From the NCBI GenBank assembly GCA_900757795.1, contig CAAEPE010000002.1, forward strand, positions 1 through 29,048: 29,048 bases of DNA. Reading direction: 5' to 3'. The number at the start of each line of letters is the position of its first letter. Within the stretch, counting starts at the first letter, position 1. Below, in pieces: positions 14,930-22,662 of the stretch. The notes under the pieces were generated by a model. The model saw nothing but the letters and a program-made list of their open reading frames with translations. It was not told the origin of the DNA and ran no database searches. This DNA comes from an uncultured Phascolarctobacterium sp. (GTDB lineage Bacteria; Bacillota; Negativicutes; Acidaminococcales; Acidaminococcaceae). Both the position numbers and the translations under genes were made by a program.

Positions 14930-16417
14930 TTATAAGGTTACTCCTGCCTTGAGCAAAGAATTGTTAATTCTTTTTGTAGTGCGCTCAACTCCCAGCAGCG
15001 GTACCATTGCTGCCAACTCCGGACCATGCTGGTTGCCCGTCAAAGCCACGCGGATAGGCATAAATACATCTTTGCCTTTCAGCTTAGTTGCTTTTTGAAT
15101 TTGTTTGAACAAAGCTTTTACAGCAGCGTTGTCCAGATTTTCAATTTTTGGCAGCTCTTCCAGCAGCATTTTAATAACGGTCGGAACGGTTTCTGCACGC
15201 AGAACGGCTTCTGCTTCTTCATTTTCAAAATTAAATTCATCATTAAAGTACATTTCTACGCAAGCGGGAATTTGTGCTGCGAAAGAAACGTGCTCCTGCG
15301 CCGTAGCTACAACACGTTTCAGCCAAGCCAGCTTTTCGCCCTCTTCTTCGCCGGTCATGTAGCCTGCTGCAATCATATGCGGTTTAGCTGCTTCAAAGAA
15401 TGCTTCTGCATCCAGCTGACGCATATAATGTTGGTTAATCCAGTTCAGCTTATCAATATCAAAAACTGCCGGATTTTTAGCTACACGGTCCATGGAGAAC
15501 TCTTTAATCAGTTCTTCCATGCTGAAAATTTCCTGCTCGCTGTTGGGAGCCCAGCCTAAAAGCGCCAAGAAGTTGTTGATACCAGCAGGCAGATATCCCA
15601 GCTGACGATATTGGTCAACACTGGTAGCGCCGTGACGCTTACTCATTTTAGTATGATCCTTGCCCAAAATCAGGGAAATGTGACCAAATGTAGGCTGTTT
15701 AAAGCCAAGAGCATCATAAATCAGGCATTGACGCGGAGTATTGGACAAGTGCTCCTCAGCACGAATAACGTGAGTAATGTGCATCAAAGCATCGTCGATA
15801 ACAACGGCATAGTTATAAGTGGGAATACCGTCGGATTTTACAATAACAAAATCGCCGATATTATTGGAATCAAAAACTACGTTGCCGCGAACCATATCCT
15901 TAATCAAAATTTGTTTGTCGGCAGGCACGCGGAAGCGCACGGTCGGTTTACGGCCTTCAGCCTTAAATTGAGCAATCTGTTCTTCGGTCAGATTACGGCA
16001 CTTGCCCATATAACGGGGCATTTTGCCTTCTTTAATCAAGGATTGGCGTTCTTCTTCCAATTCTTCGTCGGTGCAGTAGCAATAGTATGCTTTGCCCTCA
16101 GCCAGCAGCTGGTCGGTATATTTTTTATAAAGGTCCAAACGCTCCATTTGATGATACGGACCATATTCGCCGCCAACATCTACACCTTCGTCCCAATCCA
16201 TACCCAGCCATTTTAAAGCGGCTTTGATATTTTCTTCGGACTCAGGAGTGGAACGCTCTCTATCAGTATCCTCAATACGCAGAATCAGCTTGCCGCCGGT
16301 TTTGCGTGCCAACAGCCAGTTAAACAAAGCGCTGCGGGCGCCGCCGATATGGAACGGGCCGGTCGGGCTCGGTGCAAATCTTACTCTTACTTCTTCATTA
16401 TTACAACAACAACACAT
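14930..16417 (-). CDS. gltX: Glutamyl-tRNA synthetase with an N-terminal tetracysteine
   Basis: Class I synthetase charging tRNA-Glu. The 495-aa protein has RFAPSPTGPFHIGG (HIGH motif at 23-26), a zinc-site region (CYCTDEEL...YMGKC) and KMSKR near 250. I chose ATG 16415-16417: GGAGG lies about 10 nt upstream, while a farther TTG at 16433-16435 would include the Shine-Dalgarno in the gene. With this start the protein begins MCCCCNNEEVRVRF; most GltX proteins start directly with the VRVRFAPSP strand, so the four Cys are an extra tail. No later in-frame start precedes the core. It is the first gene of the operon, with its own promoter and a long leader, and cysS follows after 61 nt. Only one GltX is visible here; discrimination between tRNA-Glu and tRNA-Gln cannot be judged. 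Confidence 0.95.
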   Translation of the reverse strand: MCCCCNNEEVRVRFAPSPTGPFHIGGARSALFNWLLARKTGGKLILRIEDTDRERSTPESEENIKAALKWLGMDWDEGVDVGGEYGPYHQMERLDLYKKYTDQLLAEGKAYYCYCTDEELEEERQSLIKEGKMPRYMGKCRNLTEEQIAQFKAEGRKPTVRFRVPADKQILIKDMVRGNVVFDSNNIGDFVIVKSDGIPTYNYAVVIDDALMHITHVIRAEEHLSNTPRQCLIYDALGFKQPTFGHISLILGKDHTKMSKRHGATSVDQYRQLGYLPAGINNFLALLGWAPNSEQEIFSMEELIKEFSMDRVAKNPAVFDIDKLNWINQHYMRQLDAEAFFEAAKPHMIAAGYMTGEEEGEKLAWLKRVVATAQEHVSFAAQIPACVEMYFNDEFNFENEEAEAVLRAETVPTVIKMLLEELPKIENLDNAAVKALFKQIQKATKLKGKDVFMPIRVALTGNQHGPELAAMVPLLGVERTTKRINNSLLKAGVTL

Positions 16418-16545
16418 CTTGTATGCTCCCTCCAAAATTATTCAGGAATTATCCTGTTATGGTTTTACAAATTTAATCAGCAGACTTGCTAAAATTTTTA
16501 GAGCAGACGCAGCAAAACTGCGACGTGCATTGCATAGTCTGTCAA
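16418..16545 (-). other. Structured 5' leader of gltX
   Basis: About 128 nt separate the predicted transcription start from the ATG. CAGACT and AGTCTG (16481-16486 with 16536-16541, extended by GC/GC) can close a domain. It contains the hairpin CGCAG-caaaa-CTGCG (16508-16522) and a possible CTAAAA/TTTTAG stem. A CAGGA/TCCTG hairpin (16443-16456) sits near the Shine-Dalgarno. I do not recognise a T-box or other known class. Confidence 0.4.
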
Positions 16546-16551
16546 TTTAAT

Positions 16552-16580
16552 ATTATAGCATAGGATGACGCTAAAAGAAA
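16552..16580 (-). promoter_or_regulatory. Promoter of the gltX operon
   Basis: On the minus strand TTTCTT (16575-16580) and TATAAT (16552-16557) are 17 nt apart, with TGC before the -10 box (extended -10). It lies downstream of the ispF terminator, so gltX starts a new transcription unit. Confidence 0.65.
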
Positions 16581-16634
16581 CAAATTTACTAACAAGAGTG
16601 TAAAGAAAGTGGAGAATTATAAGTAAAAAGCTAT

Positions 16635-16676
16635 AAAAAATTAACGCTCCAAGCACAACAGCACTTGAAGCGTTAA
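16635..16676 (-). terminator. Intrinsic terminator after ispF
   Basis: TTAACGCTCCAAG and CTTGAAGCGTTAA (16641-16653 with 16664-16676) form a 13-bp stem with one G-T pair. The minus-strand sense runs into TTTTTT. It separates the isp genes from gltX. Confidence 0.9.
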
Positions 16677-16694
16677 AATCATTTTTAATTTTGC

Positions 16695-17195
16695 TTAAGC
16701 TTTGATTAAAGAAGCCACAGCTTCGGCAGCAATGCCTTCTCCGCGTCCGGTAAAGCCTAATTTTTCCGTAGTGGTTGCTTTGACATTTACAGCGTCCTCG
16801 TCAATTTGCAGCACCTGCGCTACCTGCGAGCGCATCTGCGGAATAAATGCCGCCAGCTTGGGCCGCTGCGCAATAATTGTTACGTCCGCATTATTTATCT
16901 GCCAGCCTTTTGCTGCCAAAAGCTTTACCACATGCTCCGTCAGCTTCATGCTGTCGGCGCCTTTAAAACGCTCGTCGGTATCGGGAAAATGCTTGCCGAT
17001 ATCGCCCAACGCCGCCGCACCTAAAAGCGCGTCCATTAAAGCGTGCAGAGCAACATCAGCATCACTGTGACCTAAAAGTCCCAGTTCGTAAGGCACCTTT
17101 ACACCGCAGAGAATCAATTGGCGCTCCGGTACTAATTTATGCACATCATAACCGCTGCCCACGCGAAATTGAGGCATGATAATTTTATTTTCCAT
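16695..17195 (-). CDS. ispF: 2-C-methyl-D-erythritol 2,4-cyclodiphosphate synthase
   Basis: Cyclises CDP-methylerythritol 2-phosphate in the MEP isoprenoid pathway, as a zinc-dependent trimer. The 166-aa protein shows RVGSGYDVH (metal ligands D17 and H19), GHSDADVALHALMDALLGAAALGD and the C-terminal ATTTEKLGFTGRGEGIAAEA substrate loop. Its ATG lies inside the end of ispD (11-nt overlap, other frame), so translation is coupled. Together the pair performs two of the MEP steps. Confidence 0.96.
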   Translation of the reverse strand: MENKIIMPQFRVGSGYDVHKLVPERQLILCGVKVPYELGLLGHSDADVALHALMDALLGAAALGDIGKHFPDTDERFKGADSMKLTEHVVKLLAAKGWQINNADVTIIAQRPKLAAFIPQMRSQVAQVLQIDEDAVNVKATTTEKLGFTGRGEGIAAEAVASLIKA

Positions 17196-17901
17196 ATTTC
17201 GCTTCCTCCTGCTTGAGAAAATATTCCGCCAGCACCAAATCCTCCGGCGTAGTAACCTTAATATTTTCGTAACGTCCTTCCGCCACTGCTACCTTATGCC
17301 CCAAAAGTTCCACTACGGACGCATCATCCGTAACAGCCGCCGGATGCGCCTGCAAAAAAGCGTAAGCGCTGCGCAGCAAATCGGCGCGAAAAATCTGTGG
17401 CGTCTGCACGGCCTTTAAAGCGGCGCGCACCGGCGTATCAACTACCAAACCATTTTCATCCACTACTTTAATAGTATTCTTCACCGGCACAGCAGCAATC
17501 GCCGCACCATATTTTTTTGCCATCGCCAAGGTTCTGGCAAAAACCTCCTGTCCGGCAAAAGGACGCGCTCCGTCGTGCACCGCAATATATTCTGCGTCCT
17601 TAGGCACAGCCGCTAAAGCATTAGCTACACTATCTTGTCGCTCCCGTCCGCCCTGCGCAATTTTAAAAGGGAGATTGGGAAAATAATTTTTTTGATAAGC
17701 AGCCAGCAGCTTGCCGCCTTCCTCAGCCTCATCAGGAGCCAAAACCACTATGGCTTGCCGCACCATCTGCGTTTTTTCCAGCATAGCTAGGCAATGCACC
17801 AAAAGCGGCGCACCATTAAGCTTCACAAAAGCCTTGTTGATACCCAACCCCAAACGCTTGCCTGCACCTGCTGCCGGTACAATAGCAACCAAATTCTCCA
17901 T
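17185..17901 (-). CDS. ispD: 2-C-methyl-D-erythritol 4-phosphate cytidylyltransferase
   Basis: Transfers CMP from CTP to methylerythritol 4-phosphate in the MEP pathway. The 238-aa protein has the nucleotidyltransferase loop VPAAGAGKRLG (8-18) with catalytic Lys, the conserved HDGARPF, and DTPVRAALKAVQTPQIF. Length is usual. GGAGG stands 7 nt before the ATG. A 12-bp hairpin lies between it and the PIN-TRAM gene (17923-17951), followed by no T-run. Confidence 0.95.
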   Translation of the reverse strand: MENLVAIVPAAGAGKRLGLGINKAFVKLNGAPLLVHCLAMLEKTQMVRQAIVVLAPDEAEEGGKLLAAYQKNYFPNLPFKIAQGGRERQDSVANALAAVPKDAEYIAVHDGARPFAGQEVFARTLAMAKKYGAAIAAVPVKNTIKVVDENGLVVDTPVRAALKAVQTPQIFRADLLRSAYAFLQAHPAAVTDDASVVELLGHKVAVAEGRYENIKVTTPEDLVLAEYFLKQEEAKYGK

Positions 17902-17922
17902 AAATTTCCTCCATATTCAAGT

Positions 17923-17951
17923 ACAGACTGAAGCACAAAGCTTCAGTCTGT
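17923..17951. repeat. Perfect 12-bp intercistronic hairpin
   Basis: ACAGACTGAAGC pairs with its exact complement around a 5-nt loop, between the PIN-TRAM stop and the ispD start on the minus strand. No T-tract follows on either strand, so it is not a standard terminator. A role in mRNA stability or processing, or protein-dependent termination, is possible. Confidence 0.6.
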
Positions 17952-17966
17952 AAATCATGTCGTTAT

Positions 17967-19106
17967 TTAATTATAATGAGCAGCCTTGGCAAAAATCATA
18001 CGGCCCGCAGCCGTCTGTAAAACAGAGGTCACAATTACTGCAATGCTGCTGCCAATATAGGAACGGCCATTTTCTACCACAATCATGGTCCCATCATCAA
18101 GATAAGCAACAGCCTGATTATGCTCCTTGCCTTCCTTGACCAAGTAAACATTCATTTCTTCACCGGCAATAACCACAGGCTTAATGGCGTTGGCCAGCTC
18201 ATTAATGTTAAGTACCTTCACACCTTGAATTCCTGCTACTTTATTTAAATTATAATCATTAGTGATAATATCCGCATTAGCCTGCTTAGCCAAACGTACC
18301 AATTTAGCGTCAACTTCGCTAATGTCGTCAAAATTATTGTCTACAACTACAACCTGATCCTTGTAGCTGATGCGCAAATCCTGTACTAAATCAAGACCGC
18401 GGCGACCTTTAGCACGTTTCATGCCATCAGAAGAATCGGACAGCTTTTGCAGCTCCTCCAGCACAAAATTGGGTACTACCAATTGTCCGTCCAAAAATCC
18501 TGCCGCCATAATATCCATAATGCGACCATCAATAATTACGCTGGTATCCAACAGCTTATTGCTACTATACAAACGGTCGCTCAACGGACCTGAAATAACT
18601 TCCGACTGCTTTTCCTCCGGCTTAATAGCTTTACGCGTAGGAATTCGATTAAAAAACCCTACAATGTCATTATGCTTACGCAAAGCTAATTTTGCGCCGA
18701 CTACCGCCAGCACCAAGCTTAAGAAAATAGGAATATACGGACCGATAATGGGCAGGCGTGAAAAAGGACCGCCAATTAAATTTGCCAAAATCAAGCCAAT
18801 GCCAATGCCAAAAACCATGACCAAAATATCGCTGGTAGGAATTTTAGACAAAGAAGTGGTTAAAATTTCCGCATAATTGAAAATAGAATTAGTGATAAAC
18901 GGCGCCAGCACCAACGCTAACCAAGAAAACACAAATAAGCTTGGCAACGCTAAAATAATATTGGCAAAGGTAATACCAAAAATGCCGTTACCATGCAGAT
19001 CATAGCCAAAGTATTCCGACATATACGGTAAAGCGAAATCTGTAAGTATGAGTCCGGTAATAATAATTATTAACGAAATAGAAAGGCTAATAAATTTGCG
19101 AAACAT
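17967..19106 (-). CDS. Membrane PIN-TRAM domain protein (YacL family)
   Basis: A conserved Firmicute protein of unknown exact function, presumed to be a membrane-bound RNA-binding nuclease. The 379-aa protein starts with about four transmembrane helices (roughly residues 7-28, 43-75, 92-112 and 123-142). A PIN domain follows (about 180-295) with LLDTSVIIDGRI (acidic D), EELQKL, and NDYNLNKVAG. A C-terminal TRAM-like domain (about 300-372) is rich in glycine and valine (EEMNVYLVKEGKE...VENGRSYIGSSIAV). GGAGG precedes the ATG at 19104-19106. It sits between carD and ispD, the normal Firmicute order. Confidence 0.9.
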   Translation of the reverse strand: MFRKFISLSISLIIIITGLILTDFALPYMSEYFGYDLHGNGIFGITFANIILALPSLFVFSWLALVLAPFITNSIFNYAEILTTSLSKIPTSDILVMVFGIGIGLILANLIGGPFSRLPIIGPYIPIFLSLVLAVVGAKLALRKHNDIVGFFNRIPTRKAIKPEEKQSEVISGPLSDRLYSSNKLLDTSVIIDGRIMDIMAAGFLDGQLVVPNFVLEELQKLSDSSDGMKRAKGRRGLDLVQDLRISYKDQVVVVDNNFDDISEVDAKLVRLAKQANADIITNDYNLNKVAGIQGVKVLNINELANAIKPVVIAGEEMNVYLVKEGKEHNQAVAYLDDGTMIVVENGRSYIGSSIAVIVTSVLQTAAGRMIFAKAAHYN

Positions 19107-19161
19107 AGCTTCTCCTCCTTTCTCCTAAATTTGACAAATAGTTCTGCCTGCTATTTTATCT

Positions 19162-19189
19162 ATTATATGATACAGCGAAAACGCGCAAA
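19162..19189 (-). promoter_or_regulatory. Probable promoter of the PIN-TRAM gene
   Basis: On the minus strand TTTGCG (19184-19189) and TATAAT (19162-19167) are 16 nt apart, downstream of the carD terminator. Other overlapping -35 choices exist. Confidence 0.5.
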
Positions 19190-19251
19190 AAACAAGCAAT
19201 AAGGCTTAGCAATTTTGTCGTCTTTGTAAATTTTTACAGAAAAAAAGCGAC

Positions 19252-19283
19252 AAAAAAAGACTGCCCTAAAAACAGGACAGTCT
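19252..19283 (-). terminator. Intrinsic terminator of carD
   Basis: AGACTG-C-CCT (19258-19267) pairs with AGG-A-CAGTCT (19274-19283). In minus-strand sense it is followed by seven T residues. Confidence 0.9.
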
Positions 19284-19291
19284 CTATAATT

Positions 19292-19780
19292 TTATTCGCC
19301 ACAGCAATCTTCTAACCAGCAGCTTGCTTTTTGCGCATCCACATCACGGATCAACATAACCTCGCTTTGAAGAATCTGCTTAGTGCTGTGCAGCAAGCGG
19401 CGTTCGCCTACGGAAATTTTTTTATTGCGTTCCAATAAAATTAAAAGCTTAAAAATTTTTGCCACTTCAATGACGCTGCCACTTTTAATTTTTTCCATAT
19501 ATAATTGAAAGCGACGGTTCCAAGAAATGCTTTTTACTGCCTGCACATCAGGATTGTCACGGAGTACGGCTTCAATGGCTGCCAAAGTGCTTTCATCACC
19601 AATAGTGCGCAATCCCAGCTTCTCAGCGCTGGCCACGGGCAACGCGACAGTCATGCTTTCAAAAAGCATTTGCAGAATATAGTAATCCTCGTTCTTACCA
19701 TCCTGCATCCGCTGTTGCACTTCTTTAACTATAGCGCCGCCATGCAGCGGATAAACTACGCGGTCTCCTGCAGCAAACAT
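19292..19780 (-). CDS. carD: CarD/CdnL-family transcriptional regulator
   Basis: Binds the RNA polymerase beta subunit and stabilises open promoter complexes, especially at rRNA promoters. The N-terminal Tudor-like RNAP-interaction domain (about 1-65) has FAAGDRVVYPLHGGAIV and a beta-rich stretch. The helical C-terminal DNA-binding domain contains the expected WNRRFQLYMEKIKSG (about 92-106), where a conserved Trp contacts promoter DNA. The 162-aa length is typical. It ends with a Cys-rich tail (three Cys in the last 11 residues), which is unusual. GGAGGGTG precedes the ATG. It is monocistronic, divergent from the NagD-like gene, with a strong promoter. Confidence 0.93.
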   Translation of the reverse strand: MFAAGDRVVYPLHGGAIVKEVQQRMQDGKNEDYYILQMLFESMTVALPVASAEKLGLRTIGDESTLAAIEAVLRDNPDVQAVKSISWNRRFQLYMEKIKSGSVIEVAKIFKLLILLERNKKISVGERRLLHSTKQILQSEVMLIRDVDAQKASCWLEDCCGE

Positions 19781-19833
19781 TTTTCACCCTCCCACCTAAA
19801 ATTTATCAATATTTTTCTAAACTCTATGAATAC

Positions 19834-19862
19834 ATTGTATCACCCATTTTAATAAAAGTCAA
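19834..19862 (-). promoter_or_regulatory. Strong promoter of carD
   Basis: On the minus strand TTGACT (19857-19862) and TACAAT (19834-19839) are 17 nt apart. It lies in the 287-nt divergent gap (19781-20067) with the NagD-like gene; apart from AT-rich sequence I see nothing else there. Confidence 0.8.
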
Positions 19863-20016
19863 AAAATATATAATTTTACCATGCAATTTTTCTTATGTCA
19901 ATCACTATATTATACTTATCATTTTTCTGCTTTGCCAATCTTATATTTCTCCCTAAACTTCACAAATATTTAACTGTTTTTTGCTCTTAATTACAGAATT
20001 ACACTTGCAAAAAACT

Positions 20017-20044
20017 CTGCTTTCTTTCATAATTAAACTATAAT
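20017..20044 (+). promoter_or_regulatory. Probable promoter of the NagD-like gene
   Basis: A good -10 box TATAAT (20039-20044) stands 24 nt before the ATG. The best -35 is the weak CTGCTT (20017-20022), 16 nt away. Confidence 0.4.
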
Positions 20045-20067
20045 AATAAAATATTCCAAAGGAAGAC

Positions 20068-20874
20068 ATGCTTATGGAACAGCAAAATTTACAACTATTA
20101 GATACACTGCGCAGTAAACAGGGCTTTATCTGCGATATGGACGGTGTTATTTATCACGGCAACCGCCTGTTGCCGGGTGTAAAGGATTTTATTGCCTGGC
20201 TCTACGAAAACGATAAACAATTTTTATTTTTAACAAATTCCAGTGAGCGCAGTCCTAAAGAATTGCAGCAAAAATTAGAGCGCATGGGTTTGGAAGTAGA
20301 TGAAAGCCATTTTTATACCAGCTCTTTGGCTACGGCTAAATTTATTCACTCCCAAGCACCCGGCTGCAGTGCTTATGTTATCGGTGCTCCCGGTCTGGTC
20401 AACGCTTTATATGACGCAGGCATTACCATGAATGATGTAAACCCTGATTACGTTGTCGTCGGCGAAACCAACACCTACAATTATAATATGATTATCAAAG
20501 CCTGCCAGCTTATCAATAAAGGCGCTCGCTTAGTCGCTACCAACTCCGATTTAACCGGACCTTCCGAATTTGGCATCATTCCCGCCTGCCGCGCTTTAGT
20601 AGCTCCCATTGAACTGGCTACCGGCCGCCAAGCCTACTATGTGGGTAAGCCTAATCCTTTGATGATGCGCACCGGTCTGCGTCTTTTGGATGTTCACTCC
20701 CAGGATGCAGCCATGATTGGCGACCGCATGGACACAGATATCGTTGCCGGTACTGAAAGCGGCCTTATGACCTGCTTAGTGCTCAGCGGTGTCAGCACCT
20801 TGGAAAACATCAAGGAATTTTCCTATCGTCCCGCAATTATTTTGGACGGTGTAGGTGCCATTCCAAATAAGTAA
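20068..20874 (+). CDS. HAD-superfamily subclass IIA phosphatase (NagD-like)
   Basis: Cytoplasmic phosphatase or nucleotidase of the NagD/Ara-d family; substrates are small sugar or nucleoside phosphates. HAD motif I is DMDG (nucleophile D23, acid D25). Motif II is TNSSERSP (56-63). The catalytic Lys is K194 in VGKPNP and motif IV is GDRMDTD (218-224). The C2 cap sits between motifs II and III as in NagD. The protein is 268 aa. Two ATGs (20068 and 20074) could start it; GGA precedes the first by 4 nt and the second by about 10 nt, so the N-terminus is uncertain by two residues. The exact substrate is not readable from sequence. Confidence 0.9.
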   Translation: MLMEQQNLQLLDTLRSKQGFICDMDGVIYHGNRLLPGVKDFIAWLYENDKQFLFLTNSSERSPKELQQKLERMGLEVDESHFYTSSLATAKFIHSQAPGCSAYVIGAPGLVNALYDAGITMNDVNPDYVVVGETNTYNYNMIIKACQLINKGARLVATNSDLTGPSEFGIIPACRALVAPIELATGRQAYYVGKPNPLMMRTGLRLLDVHSQDAAMIGDRMDTDIVAGTESGLMTCLVLSGVSTLENIKEFSYRPAIILDGVGAIPNK

Positions 20875-20886
20875 CGACCGCAAAAT

Positions 20887-20912
20887 AAGCGCAGTTTCGG
20901 CTGCGCTTTTCT
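20887..20912 (+). terminator. Intrinsic terminator of the NagD-like gene
   Basis: AAGCGCAG and CTGCGCTT form an 8-bp perfect stem with loop TTTCGG, followed by TTTTCTT, 13 nt after the stop. Confidence 0.88.
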
Positions 20913-20952
20913 TATAAGCCTGCGTATTCACTTATATTTCACTTCTGTACTC

Positions 20953-20983
20953 TTGACTTAAAGTTTACTGCAAGAGCTATAAT
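20953..20983 (+). promoter_or_regulatory. Promoter of the metallophosphoesterase gene
   Basis: TTGACT (20953-20958) and TATAAT (20978-20983) are 19 nt apart, slightly long. It lies after the NagD-like terminator. Confidence 0.5.
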
Positions 20984-21014
20984 AATATAAATCAAAATTT
21001 TAGGAGCTTTTATT

Positions 21015-22103
21015 ATGCGTATTATGTTTTTTATCGGCACTGTAGAATTACTGCTCAGCGTCATTGGTTTTCTTTATTATCGCTACAATCTGCCTTTTGG
21101 ACGCAGTGCTGCTTTCAGCCTTGCCTATCTACTGCTGACGCTTAACTCTATTTTCAGCAGACCTATTTCGCCCTTCCTGCCGCATTTTTTAGTAAAATTT
21201 TCTGCCTGGCTGGACGGTCTTTGGCTTGCTTTCGGTTATTACACCCTTATTTTTGCTCTCATTCATTTTATAATTTGGCTCTGCACTAAAATTTTTTCCT
21301 TACAGCTACCCACTGCTAAAATTGCCTGCGCCTTTTTGGCTTGTTCCTTGCTTTTTGTAGCTTGGGGCAGCTACCGAGCTTTTCACCCTGTGGTACGCAC
21401 AGAAAAAATCTTCACCGAAAAATTGCCCCAAGGCAGCAGCTATCGCATGGTGCTCGTAACTGATGTTCATTTAGGACGTATTTTAGGACGCAGCTATGCT
21501 GAAAATTTAACACAACGTATCAATCAGCTACAACCCGATATAGTTTTGCTTGCCGGTGATTTACTGGACGAAAAAATTACTTATGTATTAGAAGAAAATT
21601 CACTTGCCCCCTTAAGTCAAATCCAAACCCGACAAGGAATTTTCATGGCCTTTGGCAACCATGACTATATTGATACTCCCGCTCTTTGGCAAAGCATGGT
21701 CGAAAAGCAAAACATCACCGTACTCCGTGATCAAAGCCTAATTGTTGACGAAAAAATAAAAATCACCGGACTCAACGATTTCAGCCGCAATCGTTCTATC
21801 GAATCGCTTTTACAGTTATCCGGCGATAACAAAAAATATTATAGTATACTTATTGACCACCAACCCCGCAAAATGCTAGCTGCCTCCCGCGCAGGCTACG
21901 ATCTTTATGTGGCAGGCCACACCCATACAGGTCAGCTGTTTCCCAATCATTACATCACAAAGTGTATGTATCCCTTGGATTTTGGACGCAGTGAATTTGG
22001 CCCGCTGACAGCAATTACCAGCGGCGGCTACGGCTTTTGGGGTCCACCCGTGCGCACTGAAGCTGCACCAGAGCTTGTGCTTATTGAATTAGTAGGTAAA
22101 TAA
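21015..22103 (+). CDS. Membrane-anchored metallophosphoesterase (YkuE/YpbG-like)
   Basis: A calcineurin-like phosphoesterase joined to a membrane domain. The 362-aa protein starts with about four hydrophobic segments (roughly residues 4-22, 31-52, 68-92 and 100-118). The catalytic domain follows with TDVHLG (D150, H152), LLAGDLLDE (D182), FGNHDY (N215, H216), H282, and GHTHTGQ (H302, H304). These cover the full set of dinuclear metal ligands, so it should be active. Relatives hydrolyse UDP-diacylglucosamine or other phospho-lipids, but the substrate here is unknown. AGGAGC precedes the ATG by 8 nt. It is monocistronic, with a convergent bidirectional terminator. Confidence 0.9.
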   Translation: MRIMFFIGTVELLLSVIGFLYYRYNLPFGRSAAFSLAYLLLTLNSIFSRPISPFLPHFLVKFSAWLDGLWLAFGYYTLIFALIHFIIWLCTKIFSLQLPTAKIACAFLACSLLFVAWGSYRAFHPVVRTEKIFTEKLPQGSSYRMVLVTDVHLGRILGRSYAENLTQRINQLQPDIVLLAGDLLDEKITYVLEENSLAPLSQIQTRQGIFMAFGNHDYIDTPALWQSMVEKQNITVLRDQSLIVDEKIKITGLNDFSRNRSIESLLQLSGDNKKYYSILIDHQPRKMLAASRAGYDLYVAGHTHTGQLFPNHYITKCMYPLDFGRSEFGPLTAITSGGYGFWGPPVRTEAAPELVLIELVGK

Positions 22104-22107
22104 AATT

Positions 22108-22140
22108 AAGGATGCTGCTCTTTTGAACAGCATCCTTTTT
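22108..22140. terminator. Bidirectional terminator
   Basis: AAGGATGCTG (22108-22117) pairs perfectly with CAGCATCCTT (22128-22137). T-runs follow on the plus strand (TTTTTC), and AATTTTATTT on the minus. It lies between the convergent metallophosphoesterase and YegP-like genes. Confidence 0.85.
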
Positions 22141-22152
22141 CATGCACAGATA

Positions 22153-22533
22153 TTATTCTTTGGGTTCAACGACAACAATTTTTGCATCTACAGAATTTTT
22201 CCTAATGGATTCTATACCATTTTTACAGCCTGCCATAGCCTTGTAGCCTTCGCCGGTAGCAATAATTTGACCGTTAGTTGCTTTGAGGCGGAAACGGTAT
22301 TCACCAGCCTTATCCTTATAGATTTCAAACTTAGGATGCTTTTCCTTAGCAAAATCTTCAACAGTTTGATCCTCAACAGCAGCCTTAGGAGCGTTGGCAA
22401 TCACGCTGGCAATACCTTTACGGCAATATTTTTCTGCCTTGTAAACTTGAGAAGTAGCAATTACTTCACCATTACCAGCTTTTAAATTAAATTTTACACC
22501 TGTTTTTGTTTGAAGGATTTCAAATTTACCCAT
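22153..22533 (-). CDS. YegP-family protein (DUF1508, tandem repeat)
   Basis: A 126-aa protein made of two copies of the DUF1508 fold. The first (about residues 3-46) is KFEILQTK...FNLKAGNGEVIATSQVYK; the second (about 69-113) is FEIYKDK...FRLKATNGQIIATGEGYK. The two share the R/N-L-K-A-x-N-G-x-I-A-T core. Its function is unknown; members are small and abundant in stress or stationary cells. I chose ATG 22531-22533, 7 nt after AGGAGG; the upstream TTG frame would swallow the Shine-Dalgarno. It is monocistronic. Confidence 0.88.
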   Translation of the reverse strand: MGKFEILQTKTGVKFNLKAGNGEVIATSQVYKAEKYCRKGIASVIANAPKAAVEDQTVEDFAKEKHPKFEIYKDKAGEYRFRLKATNGQIIATGEGYKAMAGCKNGIESIRKNSVDAKIVVVEPKE

Positions 22534-22573
22534 TTTCCTGCCTCCTTTTAATTTCAATAAGATTTACATCTTT

Positions 22574-22602
22574 ATTTTATGCTATCTGTTGAAAAAAGAC
22601 AA
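22574..22602 (-). promoter_or_regulatory. Promoter of the YegP-like gene
   Basis: On the minus strand TTGTCT (22597-22602) and TAAAAT (22574-22579) are 17 nt apart. It lies between the dpaL stop and the gene start. Confidence 0.65.
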
Positions 22603-22662
22603 GTGTTTTTTCGATTATGCCATAAAAGCTTCTCTATTTTTTTATATAAAAATTTATTCCGC

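Noticed and set aside
15026..16216. Long plus-strand open frames opposite gltX
   Set aside because: Hydrophobic, low-complexity products without motifs, fully inside gltX; antisense shadows.
16418..16580. T-box riboswitch upstream of gltX or cysS
   Set aside because: The conserved T-box core and an antiterminator/terminator pair are not seen in either the gltX leader or the gltX-cysS gap.
17923..17951. Intrinsic terminator after the PIN-TRAM gene
   Set aside because: The stem is good but neither strand has a T-run, so it was listed as a hairpin instead.
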